NCBI GenBank assembly: GCA_905235135.1
Contig: CAJOKR010000007.1
Span: 1 to 36,621, forward strand
DNA: 36,621 bases
DNA from: an uncultured Bacteroidales bacterium
Lineage (GTDB): Bacteria > Bacteroidota > Bacteroidia > Bacteroidales > WCHB1-69
Reading direction: 5' to 3'
Shown in pieces: positions 1-6,552 of this stretch. The translations under genes were made by a program, and so were the position numbers. Every line of letters starts with the position of its first letter. The first letter of the stretch is position 1. A model generated the notes under the pieces. The model had not been told where the DNA came from, did not search any database, and was given only the letters and a program-made list of their open reading frames with translations.

Positions 1-101
1 CATTATTTTTGTTTTTAAGGTTTTGACGGCAAAAACGCCGTTATTTTTGTTCAAGGATTTTTTTTTGACTATTGAGGTAAAATGGTTCGGTTTACCCCTG
101 C

Positions 102-129
102 GTAGAGACGCAAAATTTTGCGTCTCTAC
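102..129. repeat. 28-bp palindrome, copy 1
   Basis: A perfect palindrome with arms GTAGAGACG and CGTCTCTAC around the self-complementary centre CAAAATTTTG. An identical copy occurs at 21530-21557, and related copies with other centres lie at 296, 10960, 11008 and 22635. No gene inside the window borders this copy on its left. Confidence 0.9.
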
Positions 130-267
130 ACCGTGGGAAAATCGTTGCATTCCCCGCGGATGGCAATGTTTTGCGTTTCAACATTTCCGTCAATATGCTA
201 AACTGTCAGTTTTTCTTTTTGGTGTTTTTTTGGGTTTGGTGAAAAATTGAGGTTCTATTTTAGGGTG

Positions 268-275
268 CAAAGATA
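268..275 (-). promoter_or_regulatory. Orphan -7 promoter-like element pointing left
   Basis: The minus strand reads TATCTTTG, matching the Bacteroidota -7 element TAnnTTTG. It is followed by G and C, as at most other promoters in the window. No gene of 60 residues or more starts below it before the window edge, so the target is unknown: a short gene, an RNA, or a gene beyond the edge. There is no clear -33 TTTG. Confidence 0.35.
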
Positions 276-295
276 CTTTTTTTCTTTAACACCTC

Positions 296-323
296 ATGGA
301 GACGCATAATTTTACGTCTCTGC
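296..323. repeat. 28-bp palindrome, degenerate copy
   Basis: Same geometry as the other copies: 9-bp arms (ATGGAGACG and CGTCTCTGC) around a 10-bp centre CATAATTTTA. Arms and centre carry a few changes, so the palindrome is imperfect. It lies downstream of the rpmG-DUF4295 terminator. Confidence 0.7.
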
Positions 324-360
324 ATCGTCAAAACCCACCCTCGCCAAATCGTTTAAAACG

Positions 361-386
361 AAAAAAGGCGGGCAGGCGCCCACCTT
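361..386 (-). terminator. Rho-independent terminator after the DUF4295 gene
   Basis: On the minus strand a 9-bp stem (AAGGTGGGC pairing with GCCCGCCTT through one G-U) closes a 4-nt GCCT loop and runs into a T tract. It starts about 25 bp past the DUF4295 stop codon, so it ends the rpmG-DUF4295 transcript. Confidence 0.85.
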
Positions 387-409
387 CTTTCAACCATGAA
401 AACAAAATA

Positions 410-565
410 TTACTTTTTAGCCAAAAAGTCTTTTACAGCAGAGGCCTCTACGATAGCTTCCTTGAAGGTGTAGGCCCCAGTTTTCGGAGAACGCTCCATG
501 CGCACGACGCGCGTGTAAGTCACGCCTCCCTCTTTCTTCAATGATGCAACAACTTTCTTTGCCAT
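410..565 (-). CDS. DUF4295 family small basic protein
   Basis: A 51-residue basic protein beginning MAKKVVASLKKEGG and ending in FLAKK. Its length, lysine richness and position right after rpmG match the DUF4295 family, which is restricted to Bacteroidota and commonly sits in the rpmB-rpmG neighbourhood. The start is an ATG 15 bp after the rpmG stop, and the gene ends just before a strong terminator, so the two are one transcript. The function is not established by the sequence; a ribosome-associated role is inferred from composition and the conserved pairing with L33. No membrane segment or metal-binding motif is visible. Confidence 0.85.
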   Translation of the reverse strand: MAKKVVASLKKEGGVTYTRVVRMERSPKTGAYTFKEAIVEASAVKDFLAKK

Positions 566-580
566 CTCTTCTCGTTTTTA

Positions 581-769
581 TTATTTTACTTCTTTATGAA
601 TCGTCATTTTCTTCAAGTACGGATTGTACTTTTTAAGTTCCAGTCTGTCAGGAGTGTTCTTTCTGTTCTTTGTCGTAATATATCTTGACATTCCTGGCAC
701 TCCACTTGCCTTTTGCTCTGTGCACTCAAGAATAACTTGTTGACGTGCTTCCTTCGTTTTCTTTGCCAT
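581..769 (-). CDS. rpmG: Large ribosomal subunit protein bL33
   Basis: A 62-residue basic protein with the L33 features [20 protein letters not shown] and a C-terminal KEVK. It is a component of the 50S subunit near the E site. It lacks the paired CxxC motifs of the zinc-binding L33 form; its one cysteine is in LECTEQ. The length is typical for Bacteroidota. A promoter with -33 and -7 elements lies about 26 bp upstream of the ATG. rpmB (L28), which usually precedes rpmG in this phylum, is absent; obgE lies upstream instead, a second sign that ribosomal genes are dispersed in this genome. Confidence 0.95.
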   Translation of the reverse strand: MAKKTKEARQQVILECTEQKASGVPGMSRYITTKNRKNTPDRLELKKYNPYLKKMTIHKEVK

Positions 770-794
770 TTCTTTCGTTCAATTATTTACGCCG

Positions 795-824
795 CAAAAA
801 TACACTTTTTTTGAATCACTCAAA
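795..824 (-). promoter_or_regulatory. Promoter of rpmG-DUF4295
   Basis: On the minus strand TTTG (821-824) lies 18 bp upstream of TATTTTTG (795-802). This fits the Bacteroidota sigma-ABfr consensus TTTG-N19-21-TAnnTTTG closely. It sits 26 bp before the rpmG start codon and downstream of the obgE stop codon (884), so rpmG has its own promoter. Confidence 0.75.
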
Positions 825-883
825 CGGCCCCCGCATTTTTCTCAATATTATTAACAGCTGTTAATTCTCTGAATATCACAAAA

Positions 884-1912
884 TTATATGTCTTCTTCCG
901 GCTGGAGAAGAGCCCACAAACGGTCTTTCAACTCGGTCATTTTCCAGTTTGTAACGGAAGAAATACACAAAACTGGCGCACTTTTTGCCAATTTTGCCTC
1001 CAAATTCGCCGCCTCTTTTTCCGAGATGAGGTCACATTTGGTCACGGCCAGCATCCAGCTCTTGTCCAACAGCTCCGGATTGTACTGCTTGAGCTCGTTT
1101 TGGAGTACTTTCAACTCTTTCTTGATCTGCGTCACGGTCTTGACCTGCCCGTCGTCATCGGCGGCGGGAATCATGTACAGCAGAGCGGCATTGCGCTCAA
1201 TGTGACGTAAGAATCGAAGACCCAAACCTTTCCCTTCCGATGCGCCCTCGATGATCCCGGGGATGTCGGCGATGACGAACGACTGGAATTCTCTGTAGGC
1301 CACCATGCCGAGGTTCGGCTTCAGGGTGGTGAAGGGGTAGTCGGCGATTTTGGGCCGTGCGTTCGACAGTTGCGTGATGAGGGTGGATTTGCCCGCGTTG
1401 GGGAATCCCACCAACCCGATGTCGGCCAACACTTTGAGCTCCAGCGAGATCCAGCCTTCCGTACCCTCCTCGCCTGGCTGCGCGAACCGTGGGGTCTGGT
1501 GCGTGGCGGTCTTAAAGTGGACATTGCCTTGTCCGCCGCGGCCACCCTTCATGATGACCAGCTCCTGTCCGTCTTCCAGTACCTCGCCCACGCACTCATC
1601 GGTCTCGACCAGCCGGATGATGGTGCCGAGGGGCACTTCGATGTAGGCGTTGTCGCCGTCCTTGCCGAAGCATTGGTTTTTCTGCCCGTTGCCGCCGTTC
1701 TCCGCGAAGACGTGCTTGGTGTAGCGCAGGTGCAACAGGGTCCAGAGGTTGCGGTTGCCGCGCGCGATGACGCTGCCACCTTTGCCGCCGTCGCCGCCAT
1801 CAGGACCGGCCTTCGGATTGTGAGCCGTCCGCGCTAAGTGCGCCGAACCCGCTCCGCCGTTGCCGGAGCGGCCGAAGATCTTTACGTAGTCTATGAATTG
1901 TTCGTCTGCCAT
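884..1912 (-). CDS. obgE: GTPase Obg/CgtA
   Basis: A 342-residue essential GTPase acting in late 50S subunit assembly and growth control. The N-terminal glycine-rich Obg fold (about 1-158) shows GRSGNGGAGSAH and GGDGGKGG. The G domain follows: G1 GFPNAGKST (169-177), switch I DYPFTTLKPN, G3 DIPGIIEGASEGKGLG (from 216), G4 TKCD (291-294, threonine replacing the usual asparagine) and a G5-like ISSVT near 318. There is no C-terminal OCT domain, so this is the short form. A copy of the CCCCACAC repeat lies 31 bp upstream of the start, between the gene and its likely promoter. rpmG downstream has its own promoter. Confidence 0.97.
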   Translation of the reverse strand: MADEQFIDYVKIFGRSGNGGAGSAHLARTAHNPKAGPDGGDGGKGGSVIARGNRNLWTLLHLRYTKHVFAENGGNGQKNQCFGKDGDNAYIEVPLGTIIRLVETDECVGEVLEDGQELVIMKGGRGGQGNVHFKTATHQTPRFAQPGEEGTEGWISLELKVLADIGLVGFPNAGKSTLITQLSNARPKIADYPFTTLKPNLGMVAYREFQSFVIADIPGIIEGASEGKGLGLRFLRHIERNAALLYMIPAADDDGQVKTVTQIKKELKVLQNELKQYNPELLDKSWMLAVTKCDLISEKEAANLEAKLAKSAPVLCISSVTNWKMTELKDRLWALLQPEEDI

Positions 1913-1943
1913 TTGTTAGTCATTCATTTTTTGTTTCTACCAG

Positions 1944-2019
1944 CCCCACACTGCGGCTTCGCCTTGTGTGGGGTTATTTGCGCTTCGCGCGTTTTGCCTC
2001 TTCGAGGCTGCTTAAGGAA
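1944..2019. repeat. CCCCACAC hairpin repeat, copy 1
   Basis: A hairpin with 8-bp arms CCCCACAC and GTGTGGGG is followed by GTTATTTGCGCTTCGCG, a second small hairpin (GCCTC TTC GAGGC) and CTTAAGGAA. The same 76-77-bp unit recurs at 23329-23405, with a shorter relative at 23269-23296. Both full copies lie a short distance upstream of the start of a minus-strand gene, in the same orientation. Confidence 0.85.
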
Positions 2020-2066
2020 GTACTTTATAATATACTAGTCTAACGTCTTACGTCTCAAACAGGCGG

Positions 2067-2074
2067 CAAAGATA
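2067..2074 (-). promoter_or_regulatory. Likely -7 element for obgE
   Basis: The minus strand reads TATCTTTG followed by CCGCC, matching TAnnTTTG. It lies about 155 bp upstream of obgE, and the interval is occupied by a repeat element, so the leader would be long and structured. No good -33 TTTG is seen at the expected distance. Confidence 0.45.
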
Positions 2075-2105
2075 CTTTTTTTTCGGGTATGAATGACGAT
2101 GCCGA

Positions 2106-2133
2106 TTTGGCGTGCGGAATTTTGCTACTTTTG
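2106..2133 (+). promoter_or_regulatory. Promoter of the fatty acid transporter gene
   Basis: TTTG (2106-2109) and TACTTTTG (2126-2133) form a -33/-7 pair with a slightly short 16-bp spacer. Transcription would start near 2140. This places the first possible start codon of the mRNA at 2161 and argues against the in-frame ATG at 2089. Confidence 0.55.
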
Positions 2134-2160
2134 CCGCTTCAAATTTGGAGAGTTAAGTGT

Positions 2161-3498
2161 ATGAAGATTATCAACTTCTGTGTCAATTTGGTACAAAAAT
2201 ATCTGCCGGAACCGTTTGTGCTGGCCATTCTGCTCGCGGCGCTCACAGCCATGCCGGTCTGCCATCAGACCCCCGTGGAGGTAATCGAGCATTGGGGCAA
2301 CGGTGTGTGGGGATTGCTGGCTTTCTCTATGCAGATGTCACTGATTCTGGTTTGCGGTGCGACCTTCGCGGGTGCGCCCGCCGTGAAGAAGGCCATCCGC
2401 AAGATCGCGGCGCTGCCGAAATCGCCTGCCTCGGCCATTGCCACGGTGACGCTGGTTTCCGCCATCGCCTGCTGGATTAACTGGGGCTTTGGACTCATCG
2501 TAGGCGTTATCCTCGCCAAGGAGATTGCCCGCGACTGCAAAGGTGTGGATTACAGATTGTTAATTGCTTCGGCCTACAGCGGATTCGTGGTGTGGCACGC
2601 CGGCCTTTCCGGTTCCATCCCGCTGACGATGGCCACTGCCGGGGAAGCCCTCACCCGAGCTACCAACGGCGCGCTTACTGAACCGGTGAGCGTTTCCACT
2701 ACGCTCTTCGCTCCGCAGAACCTCATCATTGTGCTGCTGGTTATCATCGCCATCACCGTGGTCAACACGCTGATGCATCCCAAAGGCGAGCACGTGGTGA
2801 GCGTCGATCCGCAGCTGCTGTACGAACCCGAGGAGGCTCCCGCAAAGGAGGATAAATCCCCGGCGGCAAAGTTAGAGCAGAGCTACATCTTGTCGGGCAT
2901 CGTTGCGCTGTTGGGATTCAGTTTCTTGATTATCAAGCTTTTTGTAAGAGGTGGCTCGTTGGATCTCAACGCCGTCATCATGCTGTTCCTGTTCACGGGT
3001 ATCCTCTTCCACGGCACGCCCGCACGGTACGTCCGTGCCTTCACGAAGTCGGCGGGCAGTGCGGCGGGCATCATCCTGCAGTTCCCGTTCTACGCGGGCA
3101 TCATGGGCATCATCACCGGGATAGGGGAGTCAGGCATTTGCTATGGCACGGTCATCAGCGACGCGTGCATCGGCATCTCCACCCCGACGACCTTCCCGCT
3201 GCTGACGTTCCTCTGCGCGGCGGTCCTCAACCTGTTCGTGCCCTCCGGCGGCGGTCACTGGGCCATCCAGGCTCCGGTGTTCTTCACGGCGGGCGCCGAC
3301 CTCGGTGTGGATCCCGGCCTCACGGGCATCTCCATCGCCTGGGGCGACGCATGGACCAACCTCATCCAACCCTTCTGGGCCCTGCCGGCTCTCGCCATCG
3401 CGAAACTCAACGCCAAGGATATCATGGGGTTCTGCCTGATTGATTTGGTGGTCACGGGACTGATCATTTGCGGGGGATTACTCTTTTGGGCGATGTGA
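2161..3498 (+). CDS. Short-chain fatty acid transporter, AtoE family
   Basis: About 445 residues with 10 or more hydrophobic segments, matching the AtoE/SCFA_trans family of inner-membrane carriers for butyrate and related short-chain fatty acids. Family-like stretches are KYLPEPFVLAILLA near the start, ACWINWGFGLIVG, SGFVVWHAGLSGSIPL and VPSGGGHWAIQAPVF. A basic, charged loop (EEAPAKEDKSPAAKLEQ) separates two membrane halves. The frame can be extended to an ATG at 2089, but a promoter lies inside that extension. The start at 2161 gives MKIINFCVNLVQKYLPEPF and a GGAG 10 bp upstream. The substrate is inferred from family membership only. The gene appears monocistronic. Confidence 0.9.
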   Translation: MKIINFCVNLVQKYLPEPFVLAILLAALTAMPVCHQTPVEVIEHWGNGVWGLLAFSMQMSLILVCGATFAGAPAVKKAIRKIAALPKSPASAIATVTLVSAIACWINWGFGLIVGVILAKEIARDCKGVDYRLLIASAYSGFVVWHAGLSGSIPLTMATAGEALTRATNGALTEPVSVSTTLFAPQNLIIVLLVIIAITVVNTLMHPKGEHVVSVDPQLLYEPEEAPAKEDKSPAAKLEQSYILSGIVALLGFSFLIIKLFVRGGSLDLNAVIMLFLFTGILFHGTPARYVRAFTKSAGSAAGIILQFPFYAGIMGIITGIGESGICYGTVISDACIGISTPTTFPLLTFLCAAVLNLFVPSGGGHWAIQAPVFFTAGADLGVDPGLTGISIAWGDAWTNLIQPFWALPALAIAKLNAKDIMGFCLIDLVVTGLIICGGLLFWAM

Positions 3499-3533
3499 GT
3501 AGTGAACAGTTGGCAGTGAACAGTGAACATTGA

Positions 3534-3721
3534 GATTCCGCTCGCTCACTGCGTTCGCGGCGGAATGGTGCATACTGTTGGTGAGGGAAAGGGGAAAAAG
3601 ATGGGCGGCGGGAAAAAGCGTGCCGTAGCCAGAAATCTTACAACCGCCGCCCATCTTTTTCCCCTTTTGACCCCAAACGCTATACACCATTCCGCAAGGT
3701 GCGAAGCGCCGCAGCGGAATC
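3534..3721. repeat. 188-bp foldback element
   Basis: An interrupted inverted repeat bounded by GATTCCGC and GCGGAATC. A perfect 24-bp inner stem pairs 3588-3611 with 3644-3667 around a 32-nt loop, and an 11-bp outer stem pairs 3560-3570 with 3685-3695. Each end is itself a small palindrome (ATTCCGC to GCGGAAT). No transposase is encoded. It fills most of the 331-bp gap 3499-3829; the rest holds a short run of AGTGAACAGT-like repeats (3499-3530) and the promoter of the next gene. It may also act as a terminator for the transporter gene. Confidence 0.85.
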
Positions 3722-3766
3722 TCCTCCGTTTAACAACAAACTTTCCGAAAACTACATGAACTGAGC

Positions 3767-3795
3767 TTGAAAACTTCAGTTTTTTTATATCTTTG
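3767..3795 (+). promoter_or_regulatory. Promoter of the porin/GATE operon
   Basis: TTGA (3767-3770) and TATCTTTG (3788-3795) with a 17-bp spacer resemble the Bacteroidota -33/-7 pair; the -7 element is exact. The start codon lies 34 bp downstream. Confidence 0.65.
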
Positions 3796-3829
3796 CACTT
3801 TCAAAATATAAAACGTTAAATATCAGATT

Positions 3830-5041
3830 GTGAGAAAGTTATGTTTTATTTTGGGGTTGGTTTTATGCATGACACTGCCGTTTTACGCCATCGCGCAGGA
3901 CAACGACGGCAAGAAAGAGAAGAAAAAGAAGGAACGCAAGGCGGTGAATCCGAATTTCAAACATAAGTTCACGACCTTCCTTTTGGAAGCCCGTGCGGAT
4001 TTCGAGTACGACTACAATCTCAACCAATGGAACAATATTGATCCTTTTGGCATAAATTTTTCGGGTTCTGCCACGCAGCAAAACTATGGCTTCCGCGGCG
4101 ACTACTTCAACTTCTTGCTCGGCGGTGACATCGGCGACCACATCTCCTACTTCCTCCGCCAGCGCATCATCCCTGTGAAAGGATTCACGGAATTTTTCGA
4201 CAATACCGACTTCCTCTACATCCAGTATAAATTCAACAATCAGTGGTCGCTGCGCATGGGCAAGGAGGCTATCTATGTGGGTGGTTTCGAGTACGATGCG
4301 CCGCCCATCGACGTTTATTACTTCACCAACTACTGGGGTTCGTTCCCCTGCTTCCTGCTTGGCGTGTCGGCGGCCTACACCGACAAGAGCGGCAAGAACA
4401 AGATTGTGCTCAACGTCGCCAATTCGCCCTACGTGTATTACTTGGATAACCGTTGGAATTCGGGCCTCCTCTCCTACAACCTCTATTGGAGCGGCAACTT
4501 CGGCCCGTTCCATACGCTCTATTCTGTGAACTTCTTTGAATATCAGCGCGGCAAGTTCATCAACCTCATTGCCTTAGGCAACCAGCTGAAATTCGACAAG
4601 TGGTCCATCTACGTCGATTGGGCCAACCGTGCCGCTGGATTTAAAAACTTCTTCAAGGACTTCTCCTTGGTGAGCCGCCTCGACTGGCACGTCAGCCCGA
4701 GCGTGAACCTCTTTGCCAAAGGCGGTTACGAACAAAATTCTGCTGGCTACTACTACTATCCATATTCTGGAGTCAATCCTGACGATAACTACTCAAGTGG
4801 TTATGATGTGGACATGCTGATGCCCAACAACCGTGCCCACTGTTTCTATGGTCTTGGTGTAGAGTATCGTCCGCGGATCTATCCCGACCTGCGTGTCCAC
4901 GCATACGTGGCCAACAGCACGATGACCTTGCCTTCTGATTTGGCAGCTGACTACTCATGGAAAGATATGACCCTCACCGCCAACGTAGGTGTCACCTGGA
5001 AGCTCGATTTTATGAAATTTTTACCTGAAAAGTTGAAATAG
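3830..5041 (+). CDS. Outer-membrane beta-barrel protein, OprO/OprP porin-like
   Basis: A 403-residue protein with a signal peptide (MRKLCFILG...PFYAIAQ, cut near 22/23) and a lysine-rich linker (KKEKKKKERK). The rest consists of alternating aromatic strands typical of a beta-barrel, such as YFLRQRIIPVKGF, DFLYIQYKFNNQWSLRMGKEA and FYGLGVEYRPRIYPDLRVHA. This resembles the phosphate-selective porin O/P family, though I am less sure of the subfamily or its substrate. The start is GTG at 3830: the nearby ATG at 3841 is out of frame and the GTG gives a complete signal peptide. One base separates its stop from the ATG of the next gene, so the two are co-translated; together they suggest outer and inner membrane passage of one solute. 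Confidence 0.75.
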   Translation: MRKLCFILGLVLCMTLPFYAIAQDNDGKKEKKKKERKAVNPNFKHKFTTFLLEARADFEYDYNLNQWNNIDPFGINFSGSATQQNYGFRGDYFNFLLGGDIGDHISYFLRQRIIPVKGFTEFFDNTDFLYIQYKFNNQWSLRMGKEAIYVGGFEYDAPPIDVYYFTNYWGSFPCFLLGVSAAYTDKSGKNKIVLNVANSPYVYYLDNRWNSGLLSYNLYWSGNFGPFHTLYSVNFFEYQRGKFINLIALGNQLKFDKWSIYVDWANRAAGFKNFFKDFSLVSRLDWHVSPSVNLFAKGGYEQNSAGYYYYPYSGVNPDDNYSSGYDVDMLMPNNRAHCFYGLGVEYRPRIYPDLRVHAYVANSTMTLPSDLAADYSWKDMTLTANVGVTWKLDFMKFLPEKLK

Positions 5042-5042
5042 T

Positions 5043-6290
5043 ATGCCAATATTTCATTTCAAGACCAACAATATTCTGCAGCAGGTTTCCCGCATTTCGC
5101 GGAACAACGTGGTACGCTACATGGTGCGTGCATACGGCCGAACCCGCGAGCTGATCATCTTCCTGATTCTGTTCTTCGGCTTCTTCATCGGTCTCTCCAT
5201 CAAGATGAGTTTGCCGAACATGCTGAACACGTTCATGAATACGGCTTACAAATTGCTGATAGACACGGTGTTCTACATTATGGCCATCACGGTGATGACG
5301 GGTGCTATCAGCAAGCTGTTCGTGGAATTCGGTGTGGTGGTGCTGTTGGAGAAGATGCTGAAGCCGCTGATGAAGCCGCTTTACAATCTCCCAGGCGTGG
5401 CTTCGCTTGGCGCGGTGATGACCTTCCTGAGCGACAACCCGGCCATCATCACGCTGTCGAAGGATAAGACCTTTAGTCGCTACTTTAAGCAGTACCAGCT
5501 TGCCTCGCTCACCAACTTCGGCACATCCTTCGGTATGGGTTTGGTGGTGGTCGCCTTCATGACGGGTCGTGGCTACGGTAGCGGCGCTTTGATTGGTCTG
5601 GCGGGCGCGTTTATCGGCAGTATCGTCACCACGCGCATGATGCAGCATCTGACCTTGAAGGCATATCCCGAGTTGGATTCCCCGATGCCGGACTCCGTCG
5701 TGGAGGAGAAACCGCTTCTTGATGTGGTCAATGATGCGGACGGCAATGCCGTGAAAGTCGAGGAAGAGAAAAAGGGACCGTTCCTGCGTACCCTCAATGC
5801 CATGCTTGATGGCGGCAAGGGCGGTGTGGAAATCGGTCTGTCGATTATCCCCGGCGTGCTTATTATTTCCACCATCGTGATGATGACAACCTTCGGACCT
5901 TCATTGGAAGGCACATACACCGGTGCGGCTTACGAAGGCGTGCCGTTGTTGCCCTGGTTAGCTGGTAAGATTGACTTCGTGTTTAAGTGGCTATTCGGAT
6001 TCGCGCATCCCGAGCTGATCGCCTTCCCCATCACGGCACTCGGTGCGGTGGGTGCGGCCATCGGTCTGGTGCCCGCCTTCGACGCCTCCGGCCTCATCGA
6101 CGGCAATGCCATCGCGGTGTTCACGGCCATGGGCATGTGCTGGAGCGGCTTCCTGAGCACGCACACCGGCATGTTGGATTCCCTCGGCTATCGCCAGCTC
6201 ATCTCCAAGGCTATCGCCTCGCATACCGTCGGCGGTCTCATCGCCGGCATTTCCGCGCACTGGCTGTTTGTGCTGTTCTCGCTGTTGTAG
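5043..6290 (+). CDS. GATE (nucleoside-recognition) domain inner-membrane protein
   Basis: A 415-residue polytopic membrane protein. An N-terminal segment (ELIIFLILFFGFFIGLSI) is followed by a GATE domain around 70-200, with KPLYNLPGVASLGAVM, FLSDNPAIITLSKDK and TNFGTSFGMGLVV. A charged cytoplasmic insert follows (EEKPLLDVVNDADGNAVKVEEEKKG), then a second membrane half with GGVEIGLSIIPGVL and GFAHPELIAFP. It resembles the CD0519/CD1768-type membrane proteins, whose substrate is unknown. It starts 1 bp after the porin-like gene. Its TAG stop coincides with a GTAGAGAC sequence, half of the 28-bp palindrome family, and a long hairpin follows. The transport role is inferred. Confidence 0.8.
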   Translation: MPIFHFKTNNILQQVSRISRNNVVRYMVRAYGRTRELIIFLILFFGFFIGLSIKMSLPNMLNTFMNTAYKLLIDTVFYIMAITVMTGAISKLFVEFGVVVLLEKMLKPLMKPLYNLPGVASLGAVMTFLSDNPAIITLSKDKTFSRYFKQYQLASLTNFGTSFGMGLVVVAFMTGRGYGSGALIGLAGAFIGSIVTTRMMQHLTLKAYPELDSPMPDSVVEEKPLLDVVNDADGNAVKVEEEKKGPFLRTLNAMLDGGKGGVEIGLSIIPGVLIISTIVMMTTFGPSLEGTYTGAAYEGVPLLPWLAGKIDFVFKWLFGFAHPELIAFPITALGAVGAAIGLVPAFDASGLIDGNAIAVFTAMGMCWSGFLSTHTGMLDSLGYRQLISKAIASHTVGGLIAGISAHWLFVLFSLL

Positions 6291-6317
6291 AGACACACGG
6301 ATGAATAAGCAACAAAC

Positions 6318-6348
6318 GAAAACGGGAGGCTTTACGCTTCCCGTTTTC
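6318..6348 (+). terminator. Hairpin terminator of the porin/GATE operon
   Basis: A 13-bp stem (GAAAACGGGAGGC pairing, with one G-U, to the CGCTTCCCGTTTTC arm) closes a 5-nt loop about 28 bp past the GATE gene stop. The 3' arm ends in TTTTC, and a long T run lies 12 bp further on. The position makes it the likely operon end. Confidence 0.7.
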
Positions 6349-6552
6349 AATCAACAACAACCAATTTTTTTTAATATAAAATCATGACATTTCTGCTCTG
6401 AGTTTCACGAAGTGCGGCAGGAAAGCCGCATCTCCTTTCACGGTGCAAAGAAACAACAATTCCGCAACGTGGGTTATCCCCACTTTTTGCGTTTTTTATC
6501 AAAGCATGTCATTATTTTTGGTGATTGGGTAGGATGGGGTGTGGCGCGTGGG

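Larger units (their letters stand above)
1..409. other. Gene-free left edge
   Basis: No convincing protein gene lies here. The two plus-strand open frames (23-250 and 296-544) have no start signal or recognisable domain, and the second runs antisense through a real small gene. The stretch holds two 28-bp palindromes (102-129 and 296-323), a minus-strand promoter-like element (268-275), the terminator of the rpmG-DUF4295 transcript (361-386) and a small hairpin at 24-43 followed by a T run. That hairpin could end a plus-strand gene lying left of the window. Confidence 0.6.

Noticed and set aside
23-544. Two short plus-strand frames at the left edge
   Set aside because: They contain palindromic repeats and terminator sequence. 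The second is antisense to the DUF4295 gene, and neither has a promoter or domain.
3534-3721. Insertion sequence
   Set aside because: It has inverted repeats but is only 188 bp and encodes no transposase, so it is listed as a foldback repeat.
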